Positions 13,992-21,205 of a stretch of DNA of 22,648 bases are shown here, piece after piece; position 1 is the first letter of the stretch, and the number at the start of each line of letters is the position of its first letter. Below the pieces are notes generated by a model. The model searched no databases and was not told where the DNA came from. It saw nothing but the letters and a program-made list of their open reading frames with translations. This stretch comes from GCA-2726865 sp050053595 (GTDB lineage: Archaea > Thermoproteota > Bathyarchaeia > TCS64). The DNA is taken from the NCBI GenBank assembly GCA_050053595.1, contig JASFTK010000014.1, positions 1 through 22,648 of the forward strand, in the 5' to 3' direction. The translations under genes were made by a program, and so were the position numbers.

Positions 13992-14017
13992 GTAATATTG
14001 AGGATCACAGATATCCG

Positions 14018-14539
14018 CTAGAAGCTCTCCTCAGAGGTGATCTCGTCGAGGGGTTTCCTACGCCCCGTCTCTTTGAAGGGGTCGCCCTCCGGGTAGCCGA
14101 GGGGGGTCACAGCGACCACGTCCCAGTCTTCGGGGATCCCAAGCAGCTCTTTAATAGCCCCATTCTTGAAGTCCCCTATCCAGCAGGTGCCTAGCCCTTC
14201 AGCCCTGGCGGCTAGGATGAGGTGGGTGAAGGCGATGGAGACATCAACAAGGAAGGCCATCTCCCCCATGTAGCCCCCACGGTTGTACTTGACATCGTAC
14301 CCGCAGGCTACAACCACGGCAGGGGCCGCTCCCACGAACCTCTGGTTGCCACACGCCTCCTGGAGCTTTGCCCGCTTCTCTGCGTCGGTGACTATGATGA
14401 ACCTCCAAGGCTGACGGTTGCTCCCTGAGGGGGCGAGCCGGGTGGCCTCCAGCACCCTCTGTAGGCTCTCATCGTCGGGCTTCATGGGGCTGTAGGATCG
14501 GACGCTCCGCCTGGTTTTGATAACCTCATAGAATTCCAT
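14018..14539 (-). CDS. Nitroreductase-family FMN oxidoreductase
   Basis: 173 residues with FMN-binding motifs in order: KTRRSVRSYSP, RLAPSGSNRQPWRFIIV, the central helix around VSIAFTHLILAARAEGLGTCWIG and the tail TPLGYPEGDP. These are standard for NfsA/NfsB-type or archaeal nitroreductases, which act as homodimers and reduce small electrophiles with NAD(P)H or ferredoxin-linked donors. It is convergent with the reductive dehalogenase gene 26 bases away; some nitroreductase-fold enzymes are dehalogenases (iodotyrosine deiodinase), so a functional link is conceivable but unproven. Confidence 0.9.
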   Translation of the reverse strand: MEFYEVIKTRRSVRSYSPMKPDDESLQRVLEATRLAPSGSNRQPWRFIIVTDAEKRAKLQEACGNQRFVGAAPAVVVACGYDVKYNRGGYMGEMAFLVDVSIAFTHLILAARAEGLGTCWIGDFKNGAIKELLGIPEDWDVVAVTPLGYPEGDPFKETGRRKPLDEITSEESF

Positions 14540-14603
14540 AACTATCGTTGAGAACAGAGGGATAGGGGCTTTAATCTCTGGCGGTCAGGGGGACCACCGA
14601 CAG

Positions 14604-14613
14604 ACTTTTTTTA
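14604..14613 (+). promoter_or_regulatory. TATA box of the gamma-glutamyltransferase gene
   Basis: ACTTTTTTTA, centred 25 bases before the ATG, consistent with leaderless transcription. Confidence 0.4.
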
Positions 14614-14633
14614 GTGTTAACCTACTGCACACC

Positions 14634-16319
14634 ATGTCTTCTAATCTAGTCTATCAGAAACGGCGATGGGTTGGAGCCGGGAGGTATGACTGTATCGCCG
14701 AGAGGGGCATGGTGGCCGCAAAGCACCCTTATATCGGGGAGGCAGGCCTCAAGATGCTCCAAGAGGGGGGGAACGCCGTCGACGCCGCTGTGGCTGCGGC
14801 CTTCATGGACGCCGTCGTCGAACCCGCGATGAACGGGATAGGCGGGGAGGGGGTGATGACTATCCACCTCGCCACGGGGGAGAATGTCATCGTCGACTAC
14901 GTTGGCCGCCCCGCGCAGAGCTGCTATGCCGATATGTTCGACCTGGAGGAGAACATCGAGCCCGGCTGGATGGGCTGGCGGAGGGTAAAAGGCGACGCGA
15001 ACGTTGTCGGCCACAAGGCTTGCACCACCCCTGGGGCTGTCGCTGGCCTCACCACCGCTCTGGAGCGCTATGGGACTTTGAGCCTAGAGGAGGTGATGGC
15101 CCCCGCCATCAAGGTGGCGGAGGAGGGGTTCGTGGTGGGATGGTGGACCGCCAGCCATATATTCCGGAGGATGAGGATCTTCTCCCGGTTCCCCGAGTGG
15201 AGGAGGGTCTACCTCCATAAAGGCAGGTTCCCATATCTCCCCTACTCAGAGGGGATGGAGAGCCCTGAGCGTCTCGTCAACCCAGACCTCGCAAAAGCTC
15301 TCAAGGCGATCTCTGAAGGAGGTCCTGAGGCGTTCTATAAAGGCTGGATCGCCGAAGCTATCGCAGAGGAGATGGAGAGGGGCGGGGGTCTCATCACCAT
15401 GGAGGACCTCGCTATGTATGAGCCCATTGTCCACGAACCCGAGCCTGGGACCTACAGGGGCCATGAGATATTCTATGATCCAACCCACTCAGGTACTACG
15501 ATGTTCCAGATACTGAAGATCTTGGAGGGATATGACCTCAACTCCCTTGGCTTTGGAACCCCTGAGGCCATCCACCTCATGGCTGAGGCTATAGGTCTCG
15601 CCTTCGCCGACCGCTTCCTCTACATGGGGGATCCCGGCTGGGTTGACGTACCCCAGAAGGGTATGGTCTCAGAGGGTTACGCCGAGGAACTGAGGGAGAG
15701 GATCAATATAGACGAGGCCATGGACATCTCTCATGGGGATCCCTGGCCGCATGAGCCAGAGCACACCACTGCATTGGCGGTGGGAGACGGGGAGGGGAAT
15801 CTGGTGGCGGTGAACCAGACCCTGGTGAACGCCTTCGGCTGCGGGGTGGTGATCCCGGGCACCGGTATCGTGATGAACAACGCGATGTATGGCCTAGACC
15901 CCGAGCCCGGGACCGCGAACAGCATCGACGGACGGAAGCGGCGGATCCAGAATGTCTGCCCGACCGTGGTGCTCAGGGATGGGGGGCCACACATGGCGCT
16001 GGGGGCACCCGGGGGGAGGGCTATCCAGATCTCGATATCCCAGGTCATCAGTCACGTCATAGACCACGGTATGGGGATCCAGGAAGCCATCGAAGCCCCG
16101 AGGATCACCCGGGAGACCTCCACAGTCTACACAGACAACAGGTTCCCCATCGAGGTCAGGGACGGTCTCCTCGCCCGGGGCCATGATGTGGTCTGGGTCG
16201 ACCAGGAGATCCAGAACTGGGCGAGGCCTGTCGGGGTGCTGAGGGACGGGGAAGGCCTCCTCCATGGCGGGGTCCAGTGTCACTTCAACAGCTTCGAGTC
16301 AGTAGCTGTAGGACTCTGA
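14634..16319 (+). CDS. Gamma-glutamyltransferase family Ntn-hydrolase
   Basis: 561 residues, the normal size of the precursor. Motifs: GMVAAKHPYIGEAGLKML, GGNAVDAAVAAAF, GIGGEG, the autocleavage and nucleophile site EHTTALAVGDGEGN (Thr378), LNNAMY-like VMNNAMY, and GAPGGRAI. Members self-cleave before the threonine into large and small subunits and transfer or hydrolyse gamma-glutamyl groups. Unlike bacterial periplasmic enzymes it has no signal peptide, so it should act in the cytosol. The arginine in VGRPAQSCY corresponds roughly to the glutamate-binding arginine. It may use a substrate other than glutathione (cephalosporin acylase-like and capsule depolymerase-like members exist). The next gene is an M19 homologue. 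Confidence 0.92.
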   Translation: MSSNLVYQKRRWVGAGRYDCIAERGMVAAKHPYIGEAGLKMLQEGGNAVDAAVAAAFMDAVVEPAMNGIGGEGVMTIHLATGENVIVDYVGRPAQSCYADMFDLEENIEPGWMGWRRVKGDANVVGHKACTTPGAVAGLTTALERYGTLSLEEVMAPAIKVAEEGFVVGWWTASHIFRRMRIFSRFPEWRRVYLHKGRFPYLPYSEGMESPERLVNPDLAKALKAISEGGPEAFYKGWIAEAIAEEMERGGGLITMEDLAMYEPIVHEPEPGTYRGHEIFYDPTHSGTTMFQILKILEGYDLNSLGFGTPEAIHLMAEAIGLAFADRFLYMGDPGWVDVPQKGMVSEGYAEELRERINIDEAMDISHGDPWPHEPEHTTALAVGDGEGNLVAVNQTLVNAFGCGVVIPGTGIVMNNAMYGLDPEPGTANSIDGRKRRIQNVCPTVVLRDGGPHMALGAPGGRAIQISISQVISHVIDHGMGIQEAIEAPRITRETSTVYTDNRFPIEVRDGLLARGHDVVWVDQEIQNWARPVGVLRDGEGLLHGGVQCHFNSFESVAVGL

Positions 16320-16483
16320 CCCCCAACCCTACGCTCCCCAGATGAGGTGCAAGACCCTCTTCTCAGAGGCGGAGCTGGGACCATCGCATTAGTCCTCCAG
16401 CCAGGCTACCATCCGGTGGATCCACTCAACCTTCTCCGAGCACATATCATAAATCTGGGTAGACTGATCTATCTCTGATTAAA

Positions 16484-17572
16484 GTGAGGAGTTATCTCAA
16501 TCTGAGCAGGGACGAGGAGGAACACGCCCTCTCGCTCCACCGTGAGAGTGTCGTTATCGACGCGAGTATAGTCCCCTTCATCCACTATGTCGGGGAGGAT
16601 ATCTGGATCGACGATGTCCTCAAGGGAGGGGTGACCGCCACCAACGCCACGGTCTGCATGGGGCGGACATTCAACGGGGCCCTCTCAGAGCTCGGGGAGT
16701 ACCACGACTGGGTGGAGAAGAAGGAGAAGGCCCTCATAACCTTCAGAGCGTCGGACATCGAGAAGGCGAAGAAAGAGGGTAAGCACGCCATCATCCTGGG
16801 CCCCCAGAACAGCAGCTTCCTCGAGGGAGACCTCCGTTTCCTGGGGGTCGCCCGGGAGTGGGGGATCCGTATCATCCAGCTCACCTACAACGCCAGGAAT
16901 GAGGCGGGGGACGGGTGCATGGAGAGGTGCGACGCAGGGCTCAGCAACTACGGCGTCAAGCTGGTCGAGGAGATGAACAAGCAGGGTGTCCTCATCGATC
17001 TGAGCCATGTCGGGGACAGGAGTTCAATGGAGGCCATCGAGATGAGCGAGGACCCCGTGAGCTTCACCCATGTCATCCCCCGGTCCTCGACCCCAAGGGA
17101 GATGAGTGGATACGCAGAGTGGGCGAGCAAGGGCAGCCCCTACGGTGAGTTCCAAGAGTACTCCATCCAGAGGGGGAAGACTGATGAAGCCCTCCAAGCC
17201 TGCTCTGAGAAGGGCGGGGTCATCGGGGTCACCCCCTATTTCGCCAAGAAGGCGGGGGATTCGACCCTCACAGATGATCTGATGGACCAGGTGGACGCCA
17301 CCGTGGACCTCGTAGGGGCTGAGCATGTGGGCTTCGGATCCGACCTGGACTTCAGGAATAGCGTCTACAGGGGCGCCTACATCTGGAAACACCCTGACAG
17401 GATCGATGTCGACTACTTCACCCCCATGGACGAGTCCTGGGGCTACGGCTGGCTGGAGCATATGCCCAACCTCACCATGGGTCTGGTGGCCAGGGGCTAC
17501 TCAGACCAAGAGATCCGGGGCATCCTGAGCGGAAACTTCCTCAGGCTCTTCAGACGGGTCTGGGGAGGGTGA
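16484..17572 (+). CDS. Membrane dipeptidase (M19)-like protein lacking the HxD motif
   Basis: 362 residues, GTG start after GATTAAA. M19 signatures seen: LEGDLRFLG (bridging Glu), WGIRIIQLTYNARNEAGDGC, VLIDLSHVGDRSSMEA (zinc His), PVSFTHVIPRS (second His), GGVIGVTPYF and HVGFGSDLDF (catalytic Asp). The N-terminal motif that should read DxHxD, as in renal dipeptidase, is DASIV (residues 26-30), so both ligands from HxD are missing. Either the enzyme uses a single metal or its chemistry has changed. It follows gamma-glutamyltransferase by 164 bases; a gamma-glutamyltransferase and a dipeptidase act in sequence in glutathione breakdown, but whether that applies here is not known. Confidence 0.82.
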   Translation: MRSYLNLSRDEEEHALSLHRESVVIDASIVPFIHYVGEDIWIDDVLKGGVTATNATVCMGRTFNGALSELGEYHDWVEKKEKALITFRASDIEKAKKEGKHAIILGPQNSSFLEGDLRFLGVAREWGIRIIQLTYNARNEAGDGCMERCDAGLSNYGVKLVEEMNKQGVLIDLSHVGDRSSMEAIEMSEDPVSFTHVIPRSSTPREMSGYAEWASKGSPYGEFQEYSIQRGKTDEALQACSEKGGVIGVTPYFAKKAGDSTLTDDLMDQVDATVDLVGAEHVGFGSDLDFRNSVYRGAYIWKHPDRIDVDYFTPMDESWGYGWLEHMPNLTMGLVARGYSDQEIRGILSGNFLRLFRRVWGG

Positions 17573-17642
17573 CGCCCCACTCTTGAAGCGGATCAAGTGA
17601 AAAGACTCATCCCTAACCCCCAGTATAGGGGTAACGTTGAGT

Positions 17643-18062
17643 ATGCTCACGAGAGGGGAGATCGAGGGGGCGCTTGAGGAGTGGCACAAGGCCTGGGAAT
17701 CCCACGACCTGGACGGGGTCATGGATTTGTTCCACGACAAGATATACTTTGAGAACTGGACAGGAGGGAGGGTACGGGGGAAGGATGCCCTCAGAGAGGC
17801 CTGGACCCCCTGGTTCAGGGATCACGGTGGGTTCAGGTTCACACACGAGGACCTGATGGTCGACGAAACCCAGCAGAAGGCGGTCACCCGGTGGCGCCTC
17901 GACTGGCCTTCACGTGAGGAAGGGTATGAGGGGAGACAGGAGACCCGGTGGGGGGTCGACATCATCTCTTTCAGGGATGGGAAGATCGTGGAGAAGCTCA
18001 CCTACTCCAAGACCACAGTCGAGATAGAGGGTAAGAGGGTGCACCTCACACCCCAGAACTGA
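17643..18062 (+). CDS. NTF2/SnoaL-like protein (copy 2)
   Basis: 139 residues from the ATG (TTG 17637 is an alternative). The pattern is DUF4440/SnoaL-like: helix EEWHKAWESHDLDGVMDLF, strand KIYFENWTGGRVRGKDALRE, then FRFTHEDLMVDET, AVTRWRLDW, TRWGVDIISFRDGKIVEKLTY. The terminal YSKTTVEI is typical of small-molecule-binding SnoaL-like proteins. It is related to the protein at 12388-12780 but is not a recent duplicate. It lies 70 bases after the M19-like gene, with AGGGGTAACG as a possible ribosome-binding site, so co-transcription is possible. No catalytic residues can be assigned. Confidence 0.78.
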   Translation: MLTRGEIEGALEEWHKAWESHDLDGVMDLFHDKIYFENWTGGRVRGKDALREAWTPWFRDHGGFRFTHEDLMVDETQQKAVTRWRLDWPSREEGYEGRQETRWGVDIISFRDGKIVEKLTYSKTTVEIEGKRVHLTPQN

Positions 18063-18149
18063 GGCATCCTACAGTTACACTTATATTTACATTGTGTTAA
18101 ACAGGTGTCCTAGAACCCGAGCCAGTGATAACTATGTCCCCTGATATAG

Positions 18150-19385
18150 ATGCTTGATAATCCATCGGGACGATGGGCCATCTTAAAGGGTAATATCGGT
18201 ATCATGCTTCTCAGCTCGGGTTTATGGAATCTCGCAGGCGCCATGACATGGCCCTTCTACTCCCTTTACGTCCTTGAACTGGGCGGTAGTCACGTCGATA
18301 TAGGCTTTATATCGGCACTGGGAGCCATAGCTAGGATACTCCCCACCCTGTTCGGAGGGTACCTCGCAGACGCTCTGGGTCGGAAGAAGATACTCTACAC
18401 CATGAGCTTCATCCTAGCCACCAATGAGCTAATCCGAGCCTTCGCCCCGAGCTACACCTTCCTATATGTTGCAGTTGTAGTCGAATCCCTAGCCGGGGGT
18501 TTCAGGGGGCCCGCGTTCATGTCGATCTTAGCTGACTCAACTACAGCGGATAACCGTGCCCTCTCATACTCCCTCTGGCAGGTGGTCCCACCCCTCTTCG
18601 GCCTCTTCTCCCCGTACCTCATCGGTCTGGTGATTGATTCCCGGGGGGTCCTCTTAGCGATGCGCTGGGCTTATATCTTCACCTTTGCGATGGGGCTTAT
18701 CGCCTCGTTCCTGAGGTACAGGTATATTGAGGAGACCCTGACAATCAGGAGGGAAGTCAACGGCGACCCAGGTTCAGCGGTCCGGGAGATCATAGCGGAG
18801 TTCAAGGAGACCATCAGCAGCCTCCCCATGCAGCTCTGGATCTTCCTCGCCATCGACTTCGTCTTCACCTTCGCATGGGCCCTCTCAGAACCCTACTTCG
18901 TCACCTACGCCAATGAGGAGGCAAGCCTCACAGCATCGCAGTGGGGTCTCATCTCGATGCTCGTCACTGTGACGCGGACCATCATCACCCCACCAGCAGC
19001 TCTGGCATCGGACAGATACGGGCGCCTCAAGTTCATACTGCCCTGTATGTTCTTGTGGCCTGCTGGCTTCTACCTCTTCGGGAACTCAAGGGGGTTCCAA
19101 GCCATCCTCCTCGCCCGACTCCTCATAGCCGTCTCAGGCAGCATAGGGAGCCCGGCATGGGACGCACTTTTCACAGATTACGCCCCCAAGGAACACAGGG
19201 GCCGCTTCAGCGCCATAGCCGACATCTTCTGGTCCCTTATATGGGGAGCCGGGAACATCGCTGGCGGGGCTATATACCAGGGCTACTCCAAGAGCGTGAT
19301 CTTCGAGATGGGTGCAGCTCTACTGATAATTGGGGCTTTAGCAGCCTGGTTGAAGATGAGTGAGCCCAAGGAACGGGAAGAATAA
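18150..19385 (+). CDS. Major facilitator superfamily transporter
   Basis: 411 residues with about 12 hydrophobic segments in two halves. The loop between segments 2 and 3 carries the MFS motif A, GGYLADALGRKKIL, and its second-half equivalent is ALASDRYGRLKFIL. The central cytoplasmic loop is near residues 195-225 (RREVNGDPGSAVREI). These features fit multidrug- or small-solute MFS carriers; the substrate cannot be read. It follows the NTF2-like gene by 87 bases, with a TATA-like CTTATATTTA at 18079-18088, so it probably has its own promoter. A product carrier for the nearby peptide/amide hydrolases is one possibility (inference). Confidence 0.92.
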   Translation: MLDNPSGRWAILKGNIGIMLLSSGLWNLAGAMTWPFYSLYVLELGGSHVDIGFISALGAIARILPTLFGGYLADALGRKKILYTMSFILATNELIRAFAPSYTFLYVAVVVESLAGGFRGPAFMSILADSTTADNRALSYSLWQVVPPLFGLFSPYLIGLVIDSRGVLLAMRWAYIFTFAMGLIASFLRYRYIEETLTIRREVNGDPGSAVREIIAEFKETISSLPMQLWIFLAIDFVFTFAWALSEPYFVTYANEEASLTASQWGLISMLVTVTRTIITPPAALASDRYGRLKFILPCMFLWPAGFYLFGNSRGFQAILLARLLIAVSGSIGSPAWDALFTDYAPKEHRGRFSAIADIFWSLIWGAGNIAGGAIYQGYSKSVIFEMGAALLIIGALAAWLKMSEPKEREE

Positions 19386-19481
19386 AGGAGTGTAAAAAAA
19401 ACGCTCAGGATACAGATAAGGGAGAGGTTCCCAGAGCAGGGCTGCTCGATAAAGGGCAATCCGGCCCGTATTCGATGGGGG

Positions 19482-19652
19482 TTACCAGTCTTCGTCCTCT
19501 TCCTCATTGTCTTCCCAGTCGTCGTCATCCTCAAGGCAGTCGAGGCAGAGTTTATCCTCATCAGAGCCGCAATATTCGCAGAAAACAACGTCACAGCTCT
19601 TGCACCGGTAGACCTTCTCAGACTCCTCGCCGCAGATCTCACACTCAGACAC
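19482..19652 (-). CDS. Small double zinc-finger protein with acidic tail
   Basis: 56 residues from a GTG that has a perfect AAAGGAGGTGA ribosome-binding site six bases before it; a longer ATG frame exists but ignores this site. Cysteine pairs CEIC, CKSC, CEYC and CLDC can bind two zinc ions in a treble-clef or B-box-like arrangement, and the last 17 residues are mostly Asp/Glu. Small archaeal zinc-finger proteins of this sort are widespread and mostly uncharacterised; nucleic acid or protein binding is a guess. The acidic tail argues against simple DNA binding. Confidence 0.8.
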   Translation of the reverse strand: MSECEICGEESEKVYRCKSCDVVFCEYCGSDEDKLCLDCLEDDDDWEDNEEEDEDW

Positions 19653-19830
19653 AATTTTCACCTCCTTTCGTTGGGTCAGCATCAATCATGATTTGTCGTT
19701 TCCGACTCAGCTCCTATGCCGAGCACGGGTGATCTGAGATTAATACTGCCTGAGAAATCCCTTTCCTTCAGTTAAGGTGTTAATTTAATACTATAGGCTG
19801 AGAGTTATTTGCTTATTTTTAGTAATTTGT

Positions 19831-19838
19831 TTATATAC
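19831..19838 (-). promoter_or_regulatory. Strong TATA box without a nearby start codon
   Basis: AGTATATAAACA on the minus strand is the best TATA match in the window. The predicted start near 19808 is about 156 bases before the GTG of the zinc-finger gene, so it implies either a long leader or a small RNA. The sequence (TTTATATAC) is also TATA-like on the plus strand. Confidence 0.35.
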
Positions 19839-19888
19839 TGTTGATCTACGCTGTTCGCCTTAAATAATTAAAAAAACGTACAATTTCT

Positions 19889-19916
19889 ACATGTTAAATA
19901 CATTTTTTTAACATGT
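19889..19916. repeat. Perfect 10-bp inverted repeat
   Basis: ACATGTTAAA (19889-19898) and TTTAACATGT (19907-19916) with an 8-base spacer. On the minus strand a T-tract (19879-19868 region) follows, so it could act as a terminator for the zinc-ribbon transcript; it could also be a protein-binding site. Confidence 0.45.
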
Positions 19917-19964
19917 CGGTGTAACAGAACCGTAAAAAGGGATTTTCTCTGTTTTCTGCGAAAA

Positions 19965-19980
19965 AGTAAAAAAATAATGT
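19965..19980 (-). terminator. T-tract terminator after the zinc-ribbon gene
   Basis: On the minus strand, about 40 bases after the stop at 20019, TTATTTTTTTACTTTTT gives two T-runs of the kind that end archaeal transcripts. Confidence 0.4.
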
Positions 19981-20018
19981 ACTGTGAAACTACGTTAAAG
20001 TCATTTGAGCAGTTTCCC

Positions 20019-20186
20019 TTAATATCTTCTCGGTGGCCTGCGTTTCTGGTAACACTCCCGGCAGTAGACCGGGCGACCTTCCGTAGGTTTGAAGGGGACT
20101 TCATCCTCTTTCCCACAGTCAGAGCAGATGATCTTATGCATCTCTCTGGGCCTACGGTCGCGGCTACGTTTATCCCTATATCCCAA
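20019..20186 (-). CDS. Small CxxC zinc-ribbon protein
   Basis: 55 residues, start TTG at 20184-20186 directly after an in-frame TAA and preceded by AAAGGAGTGA. The N-terminal part is basic (RDKRSRDRRPRE). The core HKIICSDCGKEDEVPFKPTE followed by GRPVYCRECYQKRRPPRRY has two CxxC pairs and matches a widespread small archaeal and bacterial zinc-binding protein (CxxCG..(T/D)EVPFKPT..RPVYCREC). Its function is not established; the basic ends suggest nucleic acid or ribosome association. It is too short for usual gene calling, but the conserved core makes it a confident gene. GAGAATAC about 48 bases upstream may be its TATA element. Confidence 0.87.
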   Translation of the reverse strand: MGYRDKRSRDRRPREMHKIICSDCGKEDEVPFKPTEGRPVYCRECYQKRRPPRRY

Positions 20187-20355
20187 TTATATCACTCCTT
20201 TTCGTCCAGCATGCTCAGAACGCCAAACGGTATTCTCCACACGCTGCAAACGAGGCAGTCACACCTGATTATAAATCTATGTATCTGGGGATATAGACCC
20301 CTTTGGCTGGTTCACTGTTACACTTTAAGGGTCTAAGGATTAAAGGTAAGATGTC

Positions 20356-21000
20356 ATGGACACCATTGTTATGGTCCGCCACGGACAAGCGGAGCACAAT
20401 GTTGGCGGCCTCACTGGAGGTTGGTCTCAGACCTCTCTGACAGGGGTTGGGAGGAGGCAGGTCAGGTCTCTTGCGAAGAGGCTCAAGGATGAGCTTGAAG
20501 GGGTCAATTGCGCATTCTACCACAGTGATCTCAGGAGGGCTAGACAGACAGCCGATATAATCACCTTGGAGACAGGGTTAGACCCTACCCCCGCCCCCGA
20601 GCTGAGGGAGTTCAACAATGGCATCGCCGCTGATAGGAACAAGGAGGAGGTCGCCCCCTACTTCGTGGAGCCCACCGACCCCCTCATGGATTGGCAGCCG
20701 TATCCGGAGGCTGAGACCTGGCGCAGGTTCTACCGCAGGGTCTCAGAGTTCATGGAGCGCCTCTACAGAAAGGAGGATCGCCCCACCCTCATCGTCGCTC
20801 ATGGGGGTACCATCGTCAACATCTGCGCTTGGTGGCTCCGCATCGAAGAGGAAGCTCTCTCATACACCACCTTCAACACCTCTCCTGCAAGCCTAACCGT
20901 CCTCAACATCACCAAGTTAAATGAGAGGGCCATCGAGAGGCTCAATGACACAGCCCACCTGTACGGGATGGCTCTCACACCCCCAATCTTGGATATCTGA
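20356..21000 (+). CDS. Histidine phosphatase (phosphoglycerate mutase-like)
   Basis: 214 residues of the histidine phosphatase superfamily branch 1. Motifs: VMVRHGQAEHN (phospho-accepting H9 with R8), YHSDLRRARQTAD (R61), ELREFNNG (acid E85) and IVAHGGT (H149). These support phosphoester hydrolysis or mutase activity; the insert between about 88 and 118 (RNKEEVAPYFVEP) does not match cofactor-dependent GpmA, so a phosphatase is more likely. CTTTAAGG at 20323-20330 sits 30 bases before the ATG, suggesting near-leaderless expression. Confidence 0.9.
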   Translation: MDTIVMVRHGQAEHNVGGLTGGWSQTSLTGVGRRQVRSLAKRLKDELEGVNCAFYHSDLRRARQTADIITLETGLDPTPAPELREFNNGIAADRNKEEVAPYFVEPTDPLMDWQPYPEAETWRRFYRRVSEFMERLYRKEDRPTLIVAHGGTIVNICAWWLRIEEEALSYTTFNTSPASLTVLNITKLNERAIERLNDTAHLYGMALTPPILDI

Positions 21001-21016
21001 TCATCTTTGATAACCT

Positions 21017-21057
21017 CCGCTGAGTATCCTTAGAGCTTAAAAGTTGAACGATAGCGG
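21017..21057 (+). other. Possible third 3'UTR hairpin with a related loop sequence
   Basis: CCGCT (21017-21021) can pair with AGCGG (21053-21057). The loop begins with GAGTATCCTTAG, 21 bases after the histidine phosphatase stop, resembling GAGTATCGTAG in the two hairpins above. The stem is short, so this is tentative. The rest of the 21001-21205 gap shows a few short inverted repeats but no gene. Confidence 0.2.
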
Positions 21058-21166
21058 TTAAGAAGAAGCTCACTGAGATGAGGGGGTGACCCATCGAGAA
21101 TGCGGTGTAGAACAATGGGCATATGGGGGTTGAAGCCCCTTAGGGACTGAGGGTTTGAGAGTGGAA

Positions 21167-21174
21167 TTTAATTA
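21167..21174 (+). promoter_or_regulatory. TATA box of the ATP-grasp gene
   Basis: TTTAATTA, centred about 36 bases before the ATG at 21206. Confidence 0.4.
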
Positions 21175-21205
21175 CCCGGAGGCTTCTGAATACCCGTATC
21201 ACTAG

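Larger units (their letters stand above)
19686..20018. other. AT-rich intergenic island
   Basis: About 330 bases markedly richer in A and T than the GC-rich surroundings, with several A and T runs and no convincing coding frame. It contains a strong TATA box on the minus strand, a hairpin and T-tracts listed separately. It separates two tiny zinc-protein genes. Confidence 0.6.

Noticed and set aside
16389..16478. Minus-strand stretch encoding a helix-like peptide ending EKVEWIHRMVAWLED before a TAA
   Set aside because: Looks protein-like but is only 30 codons between two stops with one late ATG; could be a gene remnant, not supportable.
21125..21139. tRNA T-arm-like GGGGGTTGAAGCCCC
   Set aside because: The loop lacks the TTC invariant and no acceptor or anticodon arm can be built around it.
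21072..21150. C/D box-like guide RNA (GAGATGA ... CTGA) before the ATP-grasp gene
   Set aside because: The C box departs from RTGATGA, there is no D'/C' pair and the spacing is too long.
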